Assembly (NCBI GenBank): GCA_022457065.1
Contig: JAJGBQ010000001.1
Coordinates: forward strand, 4,340,001-4,404,000
DNA length: 64,000 bases
Source: Curvularia sp. ZM96
Taxonomy: Eukaryota > Ascomycota > Dothideomycetes > Pleosporales > Pleosporaceae
Reading direction: 5' to 3'
Below are positions 23,303-34,562 of the stretch, piece by piece. The notes below the pieces were generated by a model, which had not been told where the DNA came from, searched no databases, and worked only from the letters and a program-made list of their open reading frames with translations. Made by a program: the position numbers and the translations under genes. The number at the start of each line of letters is the position of its first letter. The first letter of the stretch is position 1.

Positions 23303-26300
23303 ATGCGTCTTTTGAAGGCACAAGGTAACGGAAGCTTCAGCCTTGTCAACTTTCAAGGGAAGGAGCTTCCGCCCTATGCCATTCTGTCCCATACTTGGGG
23401 TGCTGATGGGGAAGAAGTCACGTACCAAGACCTGCAGAATACGATAAGACAAGAGAAGATAGGTTATACAAAGCTTGACTTCTGTAAGAACCAGGCTGCA
23501 AAAGACGAGCTCCACTATTTTTGGATCGACACCTGCTGTATCGACAAGTCCAGCAGTGCAGAGCTTTCAGAAGCAATTAATTCCATGTTCAACTGGTATC
23601 GCAAGGCGCCAAAATGTTACGTTTACCTCTCTGATGTATCGAGTACCAACTCTGCTCCGGACAGCGTTACGTTTTCGAGATCCAGATGGTTCACGCGAGG
23701 ATGGACATTGCAAGAGCTTCTTGCTCCACAATGTGTCCAGTTTTTCTCGAAAGAAGGAGATCTCATTGGCGACAAACATTCGCGAGCAGAAGGGATTTCT
23801 GAAATCACGGACATACCAATCGAAGCTCTCCGGGAACCGGATCTCTCTAGATTTAGTGTTGAGCAGCGAATGCGATGGGCTGAAAAACGAGAGACAACGC
23901 GTGAGGAAGATCGGGTGTACTCTCTGCTGGGCATTTTCAACATTTACATGCCACCCATTTATGGTGAAGGTGAAGATCATGCACGCCAGCGAATGGAGAA
24001 ATTGCTCAGAGAGCCCGAGGAGAGTAAAGCGCAAAGATTGAGTGATATACAACATTGGCTATCAGCACCAGATCCGTCAGTCAACTATCAGAAGGCGCTT
24101 AAGCAGCGACAACTTAACACAGGCTTGTGGTTTCTAGAAGGCGAGAGATATGCGAGTTGGAAGTCCGTTGAAGCGTCATTCCTATGGCTATACGGCATTC
24201 CCGGCTGTGGCAAGACAATCTTAAGTTCCACTGTCCTTGAGAGCATCTCCCAGCATTGCAAACAACATTCCGGATATGCCGTTGCTTATTTTTATTTCGA
24301 CTTCAACGACGTGCAGAAACAGGATTCGGAGCGGATGTTGCGCTCAGTGATCGTTCAGCTTTCAAGGCAAGCAGATGACATACCTCCGGGTCTAGACGCT
24401 CTTTTCTCCTTGCATGACAAAGGAAGGCGACCACCATCTCTGGACGAGCTTTTGAAGGCGTTATGCGATATGCTTCGGCAGTACCCACAAGTCTTCGTTG
24501 TTCTGGACGCTTTAGATGAGTGCGTTCAGCGGCCCGAGCTGATGGAAGTGCTTGGAGAAATAGCCAGCTGGAGTGTTTCCAATCTACATCTCCTCATGAC
24601 AAGCCGTGAGGAACAAGACATCAAGAGCTGTTTGGGAAAGTTTGTGAAATCACAAAATAGCGTATGTATCCAAGGAGATGTGGTTGACAAGGATATACAG
24701 CTGTACATCCGTCAAAGGCTTTCTGGTGACAAGAATATGATCAGGTGGAGAAATGATGCCACTCTCCAACAAGAGATTGAGGATGCCCTCACGAAGGGTT
24801 CCAAGGGAATGTGTGTGATATCTGACGCTCTTTTGTTTCGAAGGCTGACTAGTGCCTAGGTTCCGATGGGCTGCTTGTCAGTTGGACACGTTAGCAAAGT
24901 GTCTCAATCGATCGTTGCTACGGAAAGCGCTCAAAACACTTCCATCGACTTTGGACGAAACTTATGAACGGATCCTGAGTAACATCAACGAAGAATATGC
25001 GGAGTACGCCATCCGCATCCTCCAATGGTTGGCTTTCTCAGAACGCCCACTATCAATGCATGAGATTGCAGAAGTAGTGGCGATTGACACATCACGTGAC
25101 CCGGAATTTGATCCAGAGGAAATACTGGAAGATCCCTTAGACGCACTGACAATCTGCTCTAGTCTGGTTACCGTCAGAAAACTTCATGAATTCTATGAAC
25201 TCGACAATTATACAGAAACAAGCAATCAGATTGTTCTCGCACATTACTCTGTCAAAGAATTTCTCGTATCAGACAGAATAAAGCGAGGTCCAGCAGCGCG
25301 CTACGGCTTACAAGCTGCAGCATGTCACAAGGCTCTGGCTATGTCATGTCTCGGTTACCTTAATCAGTTTCAACAAATTGAGGCTACGTCGGATGCAATA
25401 TTCTATGGCTTCAAGTTGGCAGGATACTCAGCAGAGTTTTGGTACAAACATGCTCGAAAAGTGGGAGCTCAAACAGCAGAAGTGGATCAGCTTGTGCTCC
25501 GATTGTTCTCAACAGACAGCCCTGTGTTCTTGCATTGGATTCGGATTTATGATCCAGATTCTTCAAGGTGGATGAATTGGGGTTTCAGCAACTTGGATAC
25601 CCCCGGTCGGCTTTATTATGCATCACTCCTCGGTCTAGAGAAAGTGGTGAGCTCGCTCCTTGAGAAGGGCGCAGACGTCAAAGCAACCGGGGGAAGCCAC
25701 CATAACGCACTCCAAGCATCCTCATTCAAAGGGCATGAAAACATCGTTAAGATGTTAGTTAGTGCCGGTGCTGGTGTCAACGCACAGAGCGGAGACTACA
25801 GTAACGCACTCCGTGTCGCCATTGAGCGTGGACATGAAGGTGTCGTCAGAGTACTGCTCGAAGCAGGCGCCAACATTGGTCCTTACAGACAATTAAACAG
25901 GGCCTTACATTATGCTGTCGATATGAAAAACTCTACGCCTTCAATGGTGAGTATGTTGCTAGAGTTTGGTGCATCGACAAGCACAGGCGATGTCTATAAC
26001 CTGACACCTCTACATTATTGTGCCATACACGATCACAGTGTCATAGCGACACAACTCATTAACGCAAACGTACCAGTTGACATACGAACTCATCGATACG
26101 GAAGTCACATAGCACCCGGCATGGGTTTTCATCAAAGTGGACCCTCCATCACAACTGGGAAGAGGAAAGTTTTCCATGGTCCAATACAACCGGCCTCTGA
26201 AGGGTTCGAAACGGGCCTGACCCCTCTACACTTTGCGGCTCTAGCAGGCAATGTTAAGATGACGAAGCTGCTTCTTGAGTATGGTGCCGACCCTAACGCT

Positions 26301-27491
26301 CTTTCTAACTATGATGAGACTCCTCTTCATCTGACTCTTCACAATGAATTGTTTAACGACTACGGATGGTACCACATGAGTCCTCATATGCGGCGTTTAT
26401 CCTATGTTGCGCGGCAAAAAAGGGTCATGCATGCTTCCGCGAGGTGTTCCGAACGGCTTGTAAAAACATTGAATGCATTATTGGCAGATCCCAGGACCTC
26501 TCCTCATATGAAGGACTATAGAGGACGATGTCCACTTCACTGTATCCTGTACAAAACACCGGAGAGTGCTACACAAGTGCGAGGACTTGTGTTGCATGGA
26601 GCAGATCCAAATTGTTGGAACTCAAGACAACAAACCCCATTGCATCTAGCCATTAAAGCTGGCGATTATGAATCAGCCAAAGTCTTGATCGACTTGGGTG
26701 CAAAAGTAGGACAGCAAGATGACCAGGGTCTCAATCCACTTCATTATGCAGCTCGAACGGGAAGCTATGAGACCATGGTCGCCATTCTTGAAACAGAGGA
26801 GGCAAAAACGACACAACTTGTAGCTTCAAAAGACAGAAACGGGAAGAACGTACTTCATTACCTGTTTGGTGGAGACAGAGAAGTATCTATTGAGAGGGTG
26901 CACTGGCTGCTCAGCCTGGGAGCTGATAGCTTGGCGATTGACGGTTCCGAGAATACACCACTAGCAATTCTTGTTGGCCGCAAACATCAAGTTCATGATA
27001 TCGAGATAGCTAGACTTCTTCTTGCAGTCACGGGATCTGCGCTATACAGCAACAGCAATGGGCAGAACCTTGGTCACTTATGTGCGCGAAAACTGACATG
27101 CGAACTCGGCATGATATGTCTTCTGCACGAGCATGTCGACTTAACGAAGAAAGATTGCGAGGGAAGGACAGCATTGCATATGATGGCTATTCAAGGCCCA
27201 CTGGACGAAAGAAATTTGGAATATCTGGTGGACGTCGTTGGCCTCCGAGTGACTGATAAAGACAAACATGGCCGAAATGCGTTGCAATATGCTAGCGAAA
27301 GGCGATCGGGAGGTGTGAGACCATACAGAACCCTGAGATCTGAAGATAAAGAAGACGAAGAAGATGAACAGGGATCACTAAAACGCATGCGCTGGCTCAT
27401 GAACCGTCCAAATGATAGAAGGAGAAAAAGGCCATTCTCAGTTTATTCCAATGAGGACGATAATGACACGACATATACCTTCTGGATATAG
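23303..27491 (+). CDS. HET-NACHT-ankyrin NOD-like receptor (heterokaryon-incompatibility type)
   Basis: Two exons, 23303-24810 and 24860-27491, giving 1379 residues. The 49-nt intron (GTGTGT..CTAG with a CTGAC branch-like site) removes an in-frame stop and restores the family sequence KGMFRWAACQLDTLAKCL. Domains: HET (about residues 25-215) with YAILSHTWG, FWIDTCCIDK and RGWTLQELLAP; a linker typical of fungal NLRs; NACHT (about 290-510) with Walker A GIPGCGKT at 298-305 and Walker B VFVVLDALDEC at about 396-406; a helical winged-helix-like region; and about ten or more ankyrin repeats from roughly residue 750 to 1320, for example NALQASSFKGHENIVKMLV and GLTPLHFAALAGNVKM. The tail is acidic then basic. 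Such receptors are thought to sense non-self through the repeats, oligomerise through NACHT and trigger cell death through HET. The start was chosen because MRLLK begins most HET proteins. Confidence 0.92.
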
Positions 27492-28209
27492 CTGGTTATC
27501 TCAATATTACCACTGTACACGATACCAAACGATATAATCCACTTCCTCATCATATAATCTGGTTTTTTAAGCTCACTCATATCAACCCCTCTCCATGCCT
27601 CCTTGTTGGCCTTCCAATACCACATCCACTTGGTCCAGCATTAGCTTCTAAGAAAAACCAAATGCCTGATGCATTCGTAAAACAGCTGTTCGAGTCAAGA
27701 GAAGCTTCCTATTATGATTTCGGCCGTGACTAGTTTCTAGGTACTCTGCTAATCAAAGACTATCTATCTCAGGCCCATGTAAGAGCGTGAATCTGTACAC
27801 TTCACTCGACTCACTCTCCTTGGCTGATTGACCATTTGTCTGTCTTTTCATGAATCACATATCCATTCACACATGCACGTATGGACGCATGTTCACCGAG
27901 GGGCAAAAGCATCAAGATTGATTCTTGCTACAAGTGAGATATTCGCCGAGAAGAGACGTGCGCTCGTCCCGGTGATGTGAAATGATATATGAATGGTGTG
28001 TTCGATTGTCTTATTCTAGGGTATAAACATAGTGTTGTACTGATTGCGCTCGAGAAAGCAATTTAGTACTAGAGTAATGGTGACTACTGCTTGTGTAAGC
28101 TCTTGAGCTACCACCACTTAGTTTCGTGAGTAGGACTAATAGATTCCAGTTTCTGGAACTAGACTTGCATCACTGATGCGAATGTTTGCAAAGCCACTTT
28201 CTTAGTTAT
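27492..28209. other. Intergenic spacer between convergent genes
   Basis: Moderately AT-rich 3' flanks of the NLR and the carrier gene. Nothing else seen. Confidence 0.6.
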
Positions 28210-29370
28210 TTATGCCCTGCGCATGGCGAGCTTCTTGCGTGCCTGCACGGTATATGCATAGAGAGCATCCTTGAAAGCGAAGAGGAAGGCAGCAGTAATG
28301 ACACTCTGGGTAACCTTGGGTCCGATACCTATACGCAGGTTAGCTTTCCTCCTTTTCTTCTATCAGATATATCCAACATACCTCCATAGAGACCAGTGTA
28401 TCCCTCCTCACGGATAATCCTCCTGAAAGTGGTCATCATACTTTCCCTGGGACCGTCCCTGCCTGCAACGTGCATCCTGCTCTTCACGGTAATGTACGGG
28501 TAGGTAATGCTGGTTGCCAGCAACTTGCCCAGGGCACCAAGGTAGAAGGCATCCTTGGGAGTGACACGCCTCTTCTTCTCCAGCAGCTGCTTCAACTGCT
28601 CAAACACCGTGTACTGCAGGATAGGGTTGATGACGAGTACGAGAGCGGGCATGACGCCTGCAAACAGGCGAGCGGGGCCTTCATCGCGGATCAGAGCGAA
28701 GAGAGTGCCGAGCGTGGACGGGGCTTTTTGAGCGGGGGCACCTGGCAGCGATTCGTCCGAGGCCTCGGATTTGCGCGTCGTCATGCGCGTGTTGACGACC
28801 CAGATAGGGTTTGTCATGAGGACTGTGGCGCTGCCAGCGATGGCGCCCGCGATCATGGACTCAACGGTGGTGAGTTTGGAAGAAGCGCGACCGGCTTTGA
28901 GGGCAGCCTTTTCGAAGAAGGAGCGAGTCCACTCATACCCTGGGCGAGGTCAATATGCGGTTTGCGCTGCTACGGGGAAGCGAGAGACGAAGTACAGTAG
29001 TAGTAGACGAAGTTTGTGACGGTGATGCCGAACAAGGCAGAGTCCATGCCGGCGTAGAGGCCGGCGACGCCCTCGCGCTTGATGATGCGGCGGGCGGCAT
29101 TGAGCGTCGACAACTGAGCGCGCTTGGACTCGACCTGGGCGCGGGTGGATAGGGTGATGAGCGGATAGCTGCGATGGTGTTTTGTTAGTGATGGGCGGCG
29201 CACAGTGGCCGTGGGAAGTAGGCATACGTCAGGGCCATGGACAGCAGTCCCCCACCAGCGCCTGCCAGTGCATGGGCAACATTGTCGCTCTGTTGAGCTG
29301 CCGTGCTCTGGGGCACTGCTGAGGTCGATTCAGCCAGCTTCTGCTGTGCCTTTTCCTGCGTTTGAGACAT
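28210..29370 (-). CDS. Peroxisomal adenine nucleotide carrier (Ant1/PMP47-type mitochondrial carrier family)
   Basis: Four minus-strand exons, 29370-29228, 29168-28996, 28939-28382 and 28328-28210, giving 330 residues in frame throughout. Three carrier repeats are visible. Repeat 1 runs from HALAGAGGGLLSMALTYPL to IIKREGVAGLYAGMDSALF. Repeat 2 runs from MIAGAIAGSATVLMTNPIWVVNTRM to LIRDEGPARLFAGVMPALV. Repeat 3 runs from YLGALGKLLATSITYPYITVKSRM to IIREEGYTGLYGGIGPKV. The phrase TYPLITLSTRAQVESKRAQ is characteristic of PMP47/Ant1, which exchanges cytosolic ATP for AMP across the peroxisomal membrane to feed acyl-CoA synthesis for beta-oxidation. The Lys/Arg-rich end (QARKKLAMRRA) is not a PTS1, and targeting of this family is internal. 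It follows the NCS1 permease on the same strand with 441 bp between them, with no sign of co-transcription. Confidence 0.88.
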
Positions 29371-29811
29371 GGCCGAGGGGAGTCGTCAGAGGCGCGCGAT
29401 GGTCGGGCAAGGAAGGAAAGCGCGGGCGGGGTTCGTCGAGTAACGTGGAAGGCGCAGCCGAGGAGGCGGTCGTGGTCAAGCAAGGAGCGGTGGTGTCAAG
29501 GAGAGTGTGGTTTTCGAAGAAGAAAAAAAGAATCTTGGATGGCTCCGGGCCATGGTCAGCGTCTCCGCATTTGAACTGCGGCTCCAGCCTGGCTTGTGAA
29601 CGTCACCAGCCAGTTTCCCGGGGTAAGTAGTACAACCGAGGCAACAAGACCCCCGGGCTAGTCTTTTTGAGTAATTCTCCGCCAGCCGCCAGCCTCCAAC
29701 CACACACGTCTTCATGCACTATACTTCAAGCGGCCATCAAAAGTCTCATCTTCAACGTGCACAGTTGCATCATTCGCACCACTACGGGAAGTTACCGGAA
29801 TCAAGCCCTGC
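29371..29811. other. Intergenic spacer
   Basis: Promoter side of the carrier gene and 3' side of the permease gene. No gene seen. Confidence 0.6.
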
Positions 29812-31424
29812 TCATCTTCCACATGTCTTCGTCTCCCACGCCCTCAAGGGGGCGTACAAAAGCGCCGCCAGCACCACGGCTACTTCGAGCCCGATGTCAC
29901 CCGTAGTTTCCGCAATAGGGCCTGTCCACCAAATTTGGCCCATACAAGGTATGATGAGCCCAAATGACAACAGGAACGCGCCCAGCGCTGCCAGGCCCGG
30001 TGGGAGTTTCTTCGCGTCGTCCCATGCATCTGCATCCTCGGTGTAGGCTGCGAAGCTGCCGCGGCGGAAGAACACGTGCTCAACCAAGACGATGCCAATG
30101 AATGCAGAGCTCCAGTACCCAATCACGCCAATGAAGTTTTCGAGATTGAGGAAGAAGCTCTTTGACGCCTCTACAGCAACACCGATGACGATGCCTGTGA
30201 TGAGGATGCTGAAGATGATGCGTGGTACGCGGAACAGCCAGGGCACAAGCATCTGCAGGTTCAGAGTAACGCTGTATGTTGTCGCCGACAGGTTGCCCAG
30301 CATGCTGAACGCCAGCACGACGGTGACAAACCGTCCAAAGCCTCCTGCCGGGTGCAGCATGGCTGCCAGAACACCGCTTGCTGCGTTGACGTCGTATCCA
30401 GCCTGCCATGACGGCACATTAGGTGTCGCGCCGCCCATGGCCGCACCCAGTGTCATCAGAAGAACAGTTGGAAGTGCAAGGCCAGCATACGTGTATAGTG
30501 CAATGCGGAGCCGAGGGGCCTTGGGGTGCATGTAGGTGGAGAAGTCGCTGGCCAGTGCGGCCCATGGCAACATGAAGCTGGCCACTAGACCGCCAAACGA
30601 GAGGACCTGCGATGCGCTTGCTGCAGGGACAACAACCTGACGGCTGAGTTGCTCTCCTCCACAGCCTGCAGCGATGATCAGTGCCAGCAATGCTGGTATC
30701 CATGCCCATCGCTCGTAGTGGTGCAACACGCCAAAACCACAGAAGGATATGACCAACGACAATAGAGCAATCACCACAATGCCAACAGTCGCATTGATGG
30801 TCGTCCCATCTTGTACGGCCGACAATGCCATACCGCCAATGACACTGTCGACCACGCAGAAGCCAGTCAGCGTCGCGAGATTGAGCAATATCAGAAGAGA
30901 TACAAAGTACTTCCCAAACGAGAAACGCGCTTGGACAAGCTGTCGCATACCGGTCATGGGGCCCCACGTGCACATGTACGCTACTGGTACTGTGGAGACG
31001 AGTGTGAAGAAGAGGATAACCAGCGTTGCATCTCGGAGACTGAGCGCAAAGGACATGGTCCCCACCATGCCAAACGTGACTCTGTGTCATGGTCAGTTCC
31101 TGAATTTCGTTCTCGCGCCTGTCCAATCACTTACGGCAACGGATTGCAACTCATGCAAAACCAGAGCGTGAAGATCTTCGAGTACTCTACCTCCGTCCTG
31201 TCTTCATAAGGGACCGGCGTGCACCCTCGAACTTCAACATCTCCTTTCCTTTCCAGAAAATCCAACATACCCCTCCACCCCTTCAATCTTTCTTGCTTGC
31301 CTTCGGTGACATCACTGTCAACGCCTCCAGCTTTGACAAGATTCGGCCGTTTGATGTCGTCTTCAGATGGGACCCTACCCACCCCGCCATAATTACTTCT
31401 TCCCACATTGGGCGCGTGTTCCAT
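29812..31424 (-). CDS. NCS1 family purine/cytosine permease
   Basis: Two minus-strand exons, 31424-31135 and 31081-29812, with a 53-nt intron (GTAAGT..ACAG) inside the first membrane segment. The product has 519 residues, normal for the family. The N-terminal 75 residues are cytosolic and polar. About twelve hydrophobic segments follow. Family signatures: FTLWFCMSCNPLP then VTFGMVGTMSFALSLRDA in TM1-2, CTWGPMTGMRQLVQARFSFG in the TM2-3 loop and TM3, and SSAFIGIVLVEH late in the protein. These match nucleobase-cation symporters of the Fcy type (cytosine, adenine, guanine, hypoxanthine) rather than the Fur type, though the substrate cannot be fixed by reading. The neighbour at 32353 is divergent and is also a transporter, with 928 bp of shared upstream DNA. 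Confidence 0.87.
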
Positions 31425-32352
31425 GTCTTTTTTCTTTTGTTCTCAACGTCCTCCAATTCGAAATTTCGCCGCTTCTAGCCGGGTAGGATAACGGTATCCG
31501 TGACTTTGTCAGTTGTTCGTAATCCCGAGACAGCGGTAAAAACAACGGTTGTGTCGAAGGATAGCGAGTGACCCCCACTCCAAGGCGTCCAAACAAGAGA
31601 TGAAGAAAAAAAATCTAGCCCCAGCGGTGATTCCGAGGCTCTAAGCCTATGGCATAAGTAGTTTTGAGTCAGCCGCTCCACCACAACCATCGTCAACATG
31701 ACTCCCATTTTCCATCGGGGTGGCGTTGCCGCCTGTCGCAAATTCTCCCCGATATTCGCTTTGGCGAAGGAGGATACACTACCGAACTAACCCATGCGTA
31801 CCCGTCGGGGCACGACCAGGGCAAGCCGGAAAGAAGCCGGGGGCCGGGCCAAAACCGCAATCTAGCCCCCTTGTGCTGTACTAGGCCGACAAACTCGTCT
31901 AGCAACTGCGTCTTAACCCAGTCCAGCATAGACAAAGCCAGCTGATATGGAAATATGACGAATGTGAGCGTAGGGTCGAGGCACGTATAGCGTGGCGGAC
32001 ACTACCCAGCACAATGGCCTGATAGGCAATAGGCGCGCTTGCCGATTTCTCGCCGGTCTGGCGCGGTCCTCTCCCCCATATCTCTTCACTGGTCGGGGAA
32101 CGGAGATGCATCGCCCAACCAGATAGCATGCGGTGATCGATACGCCGAAGCTGGAGCTTGTGATTGCGGGTCCTGTTTTCGGGAGAGATGCAGACGATTA
32201 AAGCTTTGTTATGACAGGCAAGTTGTTAAGAGCGCTTGTGGGCGTCATGCCTAGCATGAGGCTCTGTTTCGTCCCTTTCCCCTACTCCCTCCACCCACCT
32301 TTGCGTTTATTCGTTCCTCTTTTAGGCCTTGAGCTTGTCTTGACGTCAAGCC
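31425..32352. other. Intergenic region between divergent transporter genes
   Basis: Upstream region shared by the NCS1 permease and the MFS transporter. No gene or clear motif was recognised. Confidence 0.55.
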
Positions 32353-33880
32353 ATGGCTAAACCATCCAATGGTGACAAGGAGGAGCCTTTTCCCGTCGAC
32401 GAAGGTGCAGTTATGCCTGTCGAGGGTGAGGTCGAAGTACCATATAGCATCTACACCAATAAAGAGAAATGGATGATTGTTGCTATGGTCGCGCTGGCAG
32501 GGTTCTACAGGTATGTATTTTCTGTTCATCTGGAGACCATTGTGAGCACGATGATTAACCGTCGTCGTCAGCCCTTTGCCTGCAAACATCTACTTCCCAG
32601 CTATTCCCACCTTGGCCCGCGCCTTTGGTAAAACAGTAGACGACCTCAACCAAACCGTTACCGTGTACCTAGTCTTCCAAGGTATCAGCCCCATGCTCTG
32701 GGGTCCCATTAGCGACCGCTTCGGCCGACGACTTGTCTACCTAGTCTGTCTGGGCATCCTCGTTGCCTCGAGCATTGGGCTAGCGCTATGCCCTACGGAT
32801 CAGTTTTGGCTACTACTCTTCCTACGATGCTTCCAATCAGGTGGTAGTGCTAGTACGATTGCTCTGGGCGCAGGTGTAATTGGAGACATTTCGACGAGCA
32901 AAGAAAGAGGAGGTTACTTTGGCATGTTCAACCTTGGACCTATGCTGGCTCCTTGCATCGCCCCTGCCATCGGAGGTGCTCTCTCTCAGGCCCTAGGCTG
33001 GCGCTCTATTTTCTGGTCCATCGTCATCATGGTCGCCGTCTGCCTCTTGTGCATTGCTCTGTTTCTTCCAGAAACCTTGCGTTCCATCGCTGGCAACGGT
33101 AGCATCCCCGTTCCCCGTATCCAACGCGCCATCATCCCCATTGTAGGCCAAAAAGCCACAAAAGAAGCCTTCGACCCAGAAACACGTACAAAGCCTAAGC
33201 ACTCAGTAAACCCTTTCGTCCTCTTCACTTATCCGGACGTCATCGTCCTGCTTACCTTTACTGGTATCGTCTACGCCGTGAATTACACCATCACGGCCAC
33301 CATCTCCTCCTCCTTTGCAAAAATCTATCCCCATCTCTCTGAAACCGTACTCGGCCTCTGCTACCTCCCTGTCGGCGCCGGCATGATCATCGGCTCCACG
33401 CTCACAGGCAAAATGCTTGACTGGGAATACGCCCGTATCAAGGCCCGCTGCGGCGACAAGTTCACCATCGAGCACGCCCGTCTGCGCATCATGCCCTTTT
33501 ACCTCTCCCTTTTCATCGTCTGCGTCATAGCATGGGGCTGGACCATCCAAGCCAGAGCACACATTGCCGTCCCACTCATCCTTGGCGTCCTGCTTGGCTG
33601 GACCTCCATCGGCATCCTCAACACCACCATGACACTCAACATCGATATCCTGCAGTCCCGCAGCTCCGGTGCAACCGCTTGCACAAACCTAGTCAGATGC
33701 TCATTGGCTGCTATCCTCGTCTCCATCATCGACCGCATGACGACGGCCTGGGGCGACGGCTGGACATATACCTTCTGGGGTGCTGTATGCTGCACCTTGC
33801 TGCCGCTTATGCTGCTGGAGATCAAAATGGGACCTAAGTGGCGCATGAAGCGCGAGGCGAAGGAGGTGGATAAGGCGTAA
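32353..33880 (+). CDS. MFS transporter, DHA1 (drug:H+ antiporter) type
   Basis: Two exons, 32353-32510 and 32572-33880, with a 61-nt intron that splits a Ser codon and joins GFYS to PLPANIYFPAIPTLA. The product has 488 residues and about twelve membrane segments. The MFS motif A in loop 2-3 is clear (WGPISDRFGRRLVYLVCL). The TM1 phrase PLPANIYFPAIPTLARAFG followed by NQTVTVYLVFQG is typical of the fungal Aqr1/Qdr/Dtr1 group, which exports drugs, organic acids or polyamines. A central loop around residues 225-260 is polar, and the last membrane segment is followed by a basic tail. The actual substrate is unknown. Confidence 0.88.
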
Positions 33881-34562
33881 GTGTATGTGTTGACTGGACT
33901 GGGTAATGACCTCACGGCCGTTTCTTTTTCCCTTTTTTTTTTCCTTTCTGGCATATTGAAGATTTGATCGAAAAGTACTATACCCGTTTTCTCTTCTTTT
34001 CTGTTCAGCAGTCAGCGTAGCATTGCAGCGTAGTTAATGTCTGAAAATCATGATGCATTTTTGACTCGTTCTTGTTTCAAAGTCCTCATTGGTTGCATTT
34101 TACACTTTCTTATTATCATTGTTCACGTTCTGCTTTCTCCTTGGGCGTTGGAAAATCACTTAAGCGACGCACATGAAATCAATATTCAAAGGCATAATTC
34201 GTTACTCTACGTTTCTATCAAAATAACATCAATCTAAAACGCCAGTGTCCATCCTCTCTTTCATTCCTCCACATTAAATACTCAAACATACTGTAAGAGT
34301 GCGGCGTCGCGACAGGGTCATGACGTCGACTCGACAGTGGATTGCTGGCGTGCAGGACCTGTGAGTACCTTGGACAGATTACCCAATGTTCCTGGCGAAG
34401 ACCCTACGCTACCACGGCGCTGCGAGAGCGTTGAGAAGGCGATCCCAAAGAACGCCATTGCTTGCCCATATAAAGAGCGCCTAGGAATGTATGAATCAAT
34501 CTCACACTTTTCTGATATGTTACTCGCTGCTCCAGTCAACCCTTACACATGCACCCGCGCAC
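33881..34562. other. Intergenic spacer between convergent genes
   Basis: T-rich 3'-flanking DNA. No gene seen. Confidence 0.6.

Noticed and set aside
24852..24860. Separate second gene starting just after the in-frame stop in the NLR
   Set aside because: A 49-nt intron with good splice sites restores the exact family sequence, so one gene is the better model.
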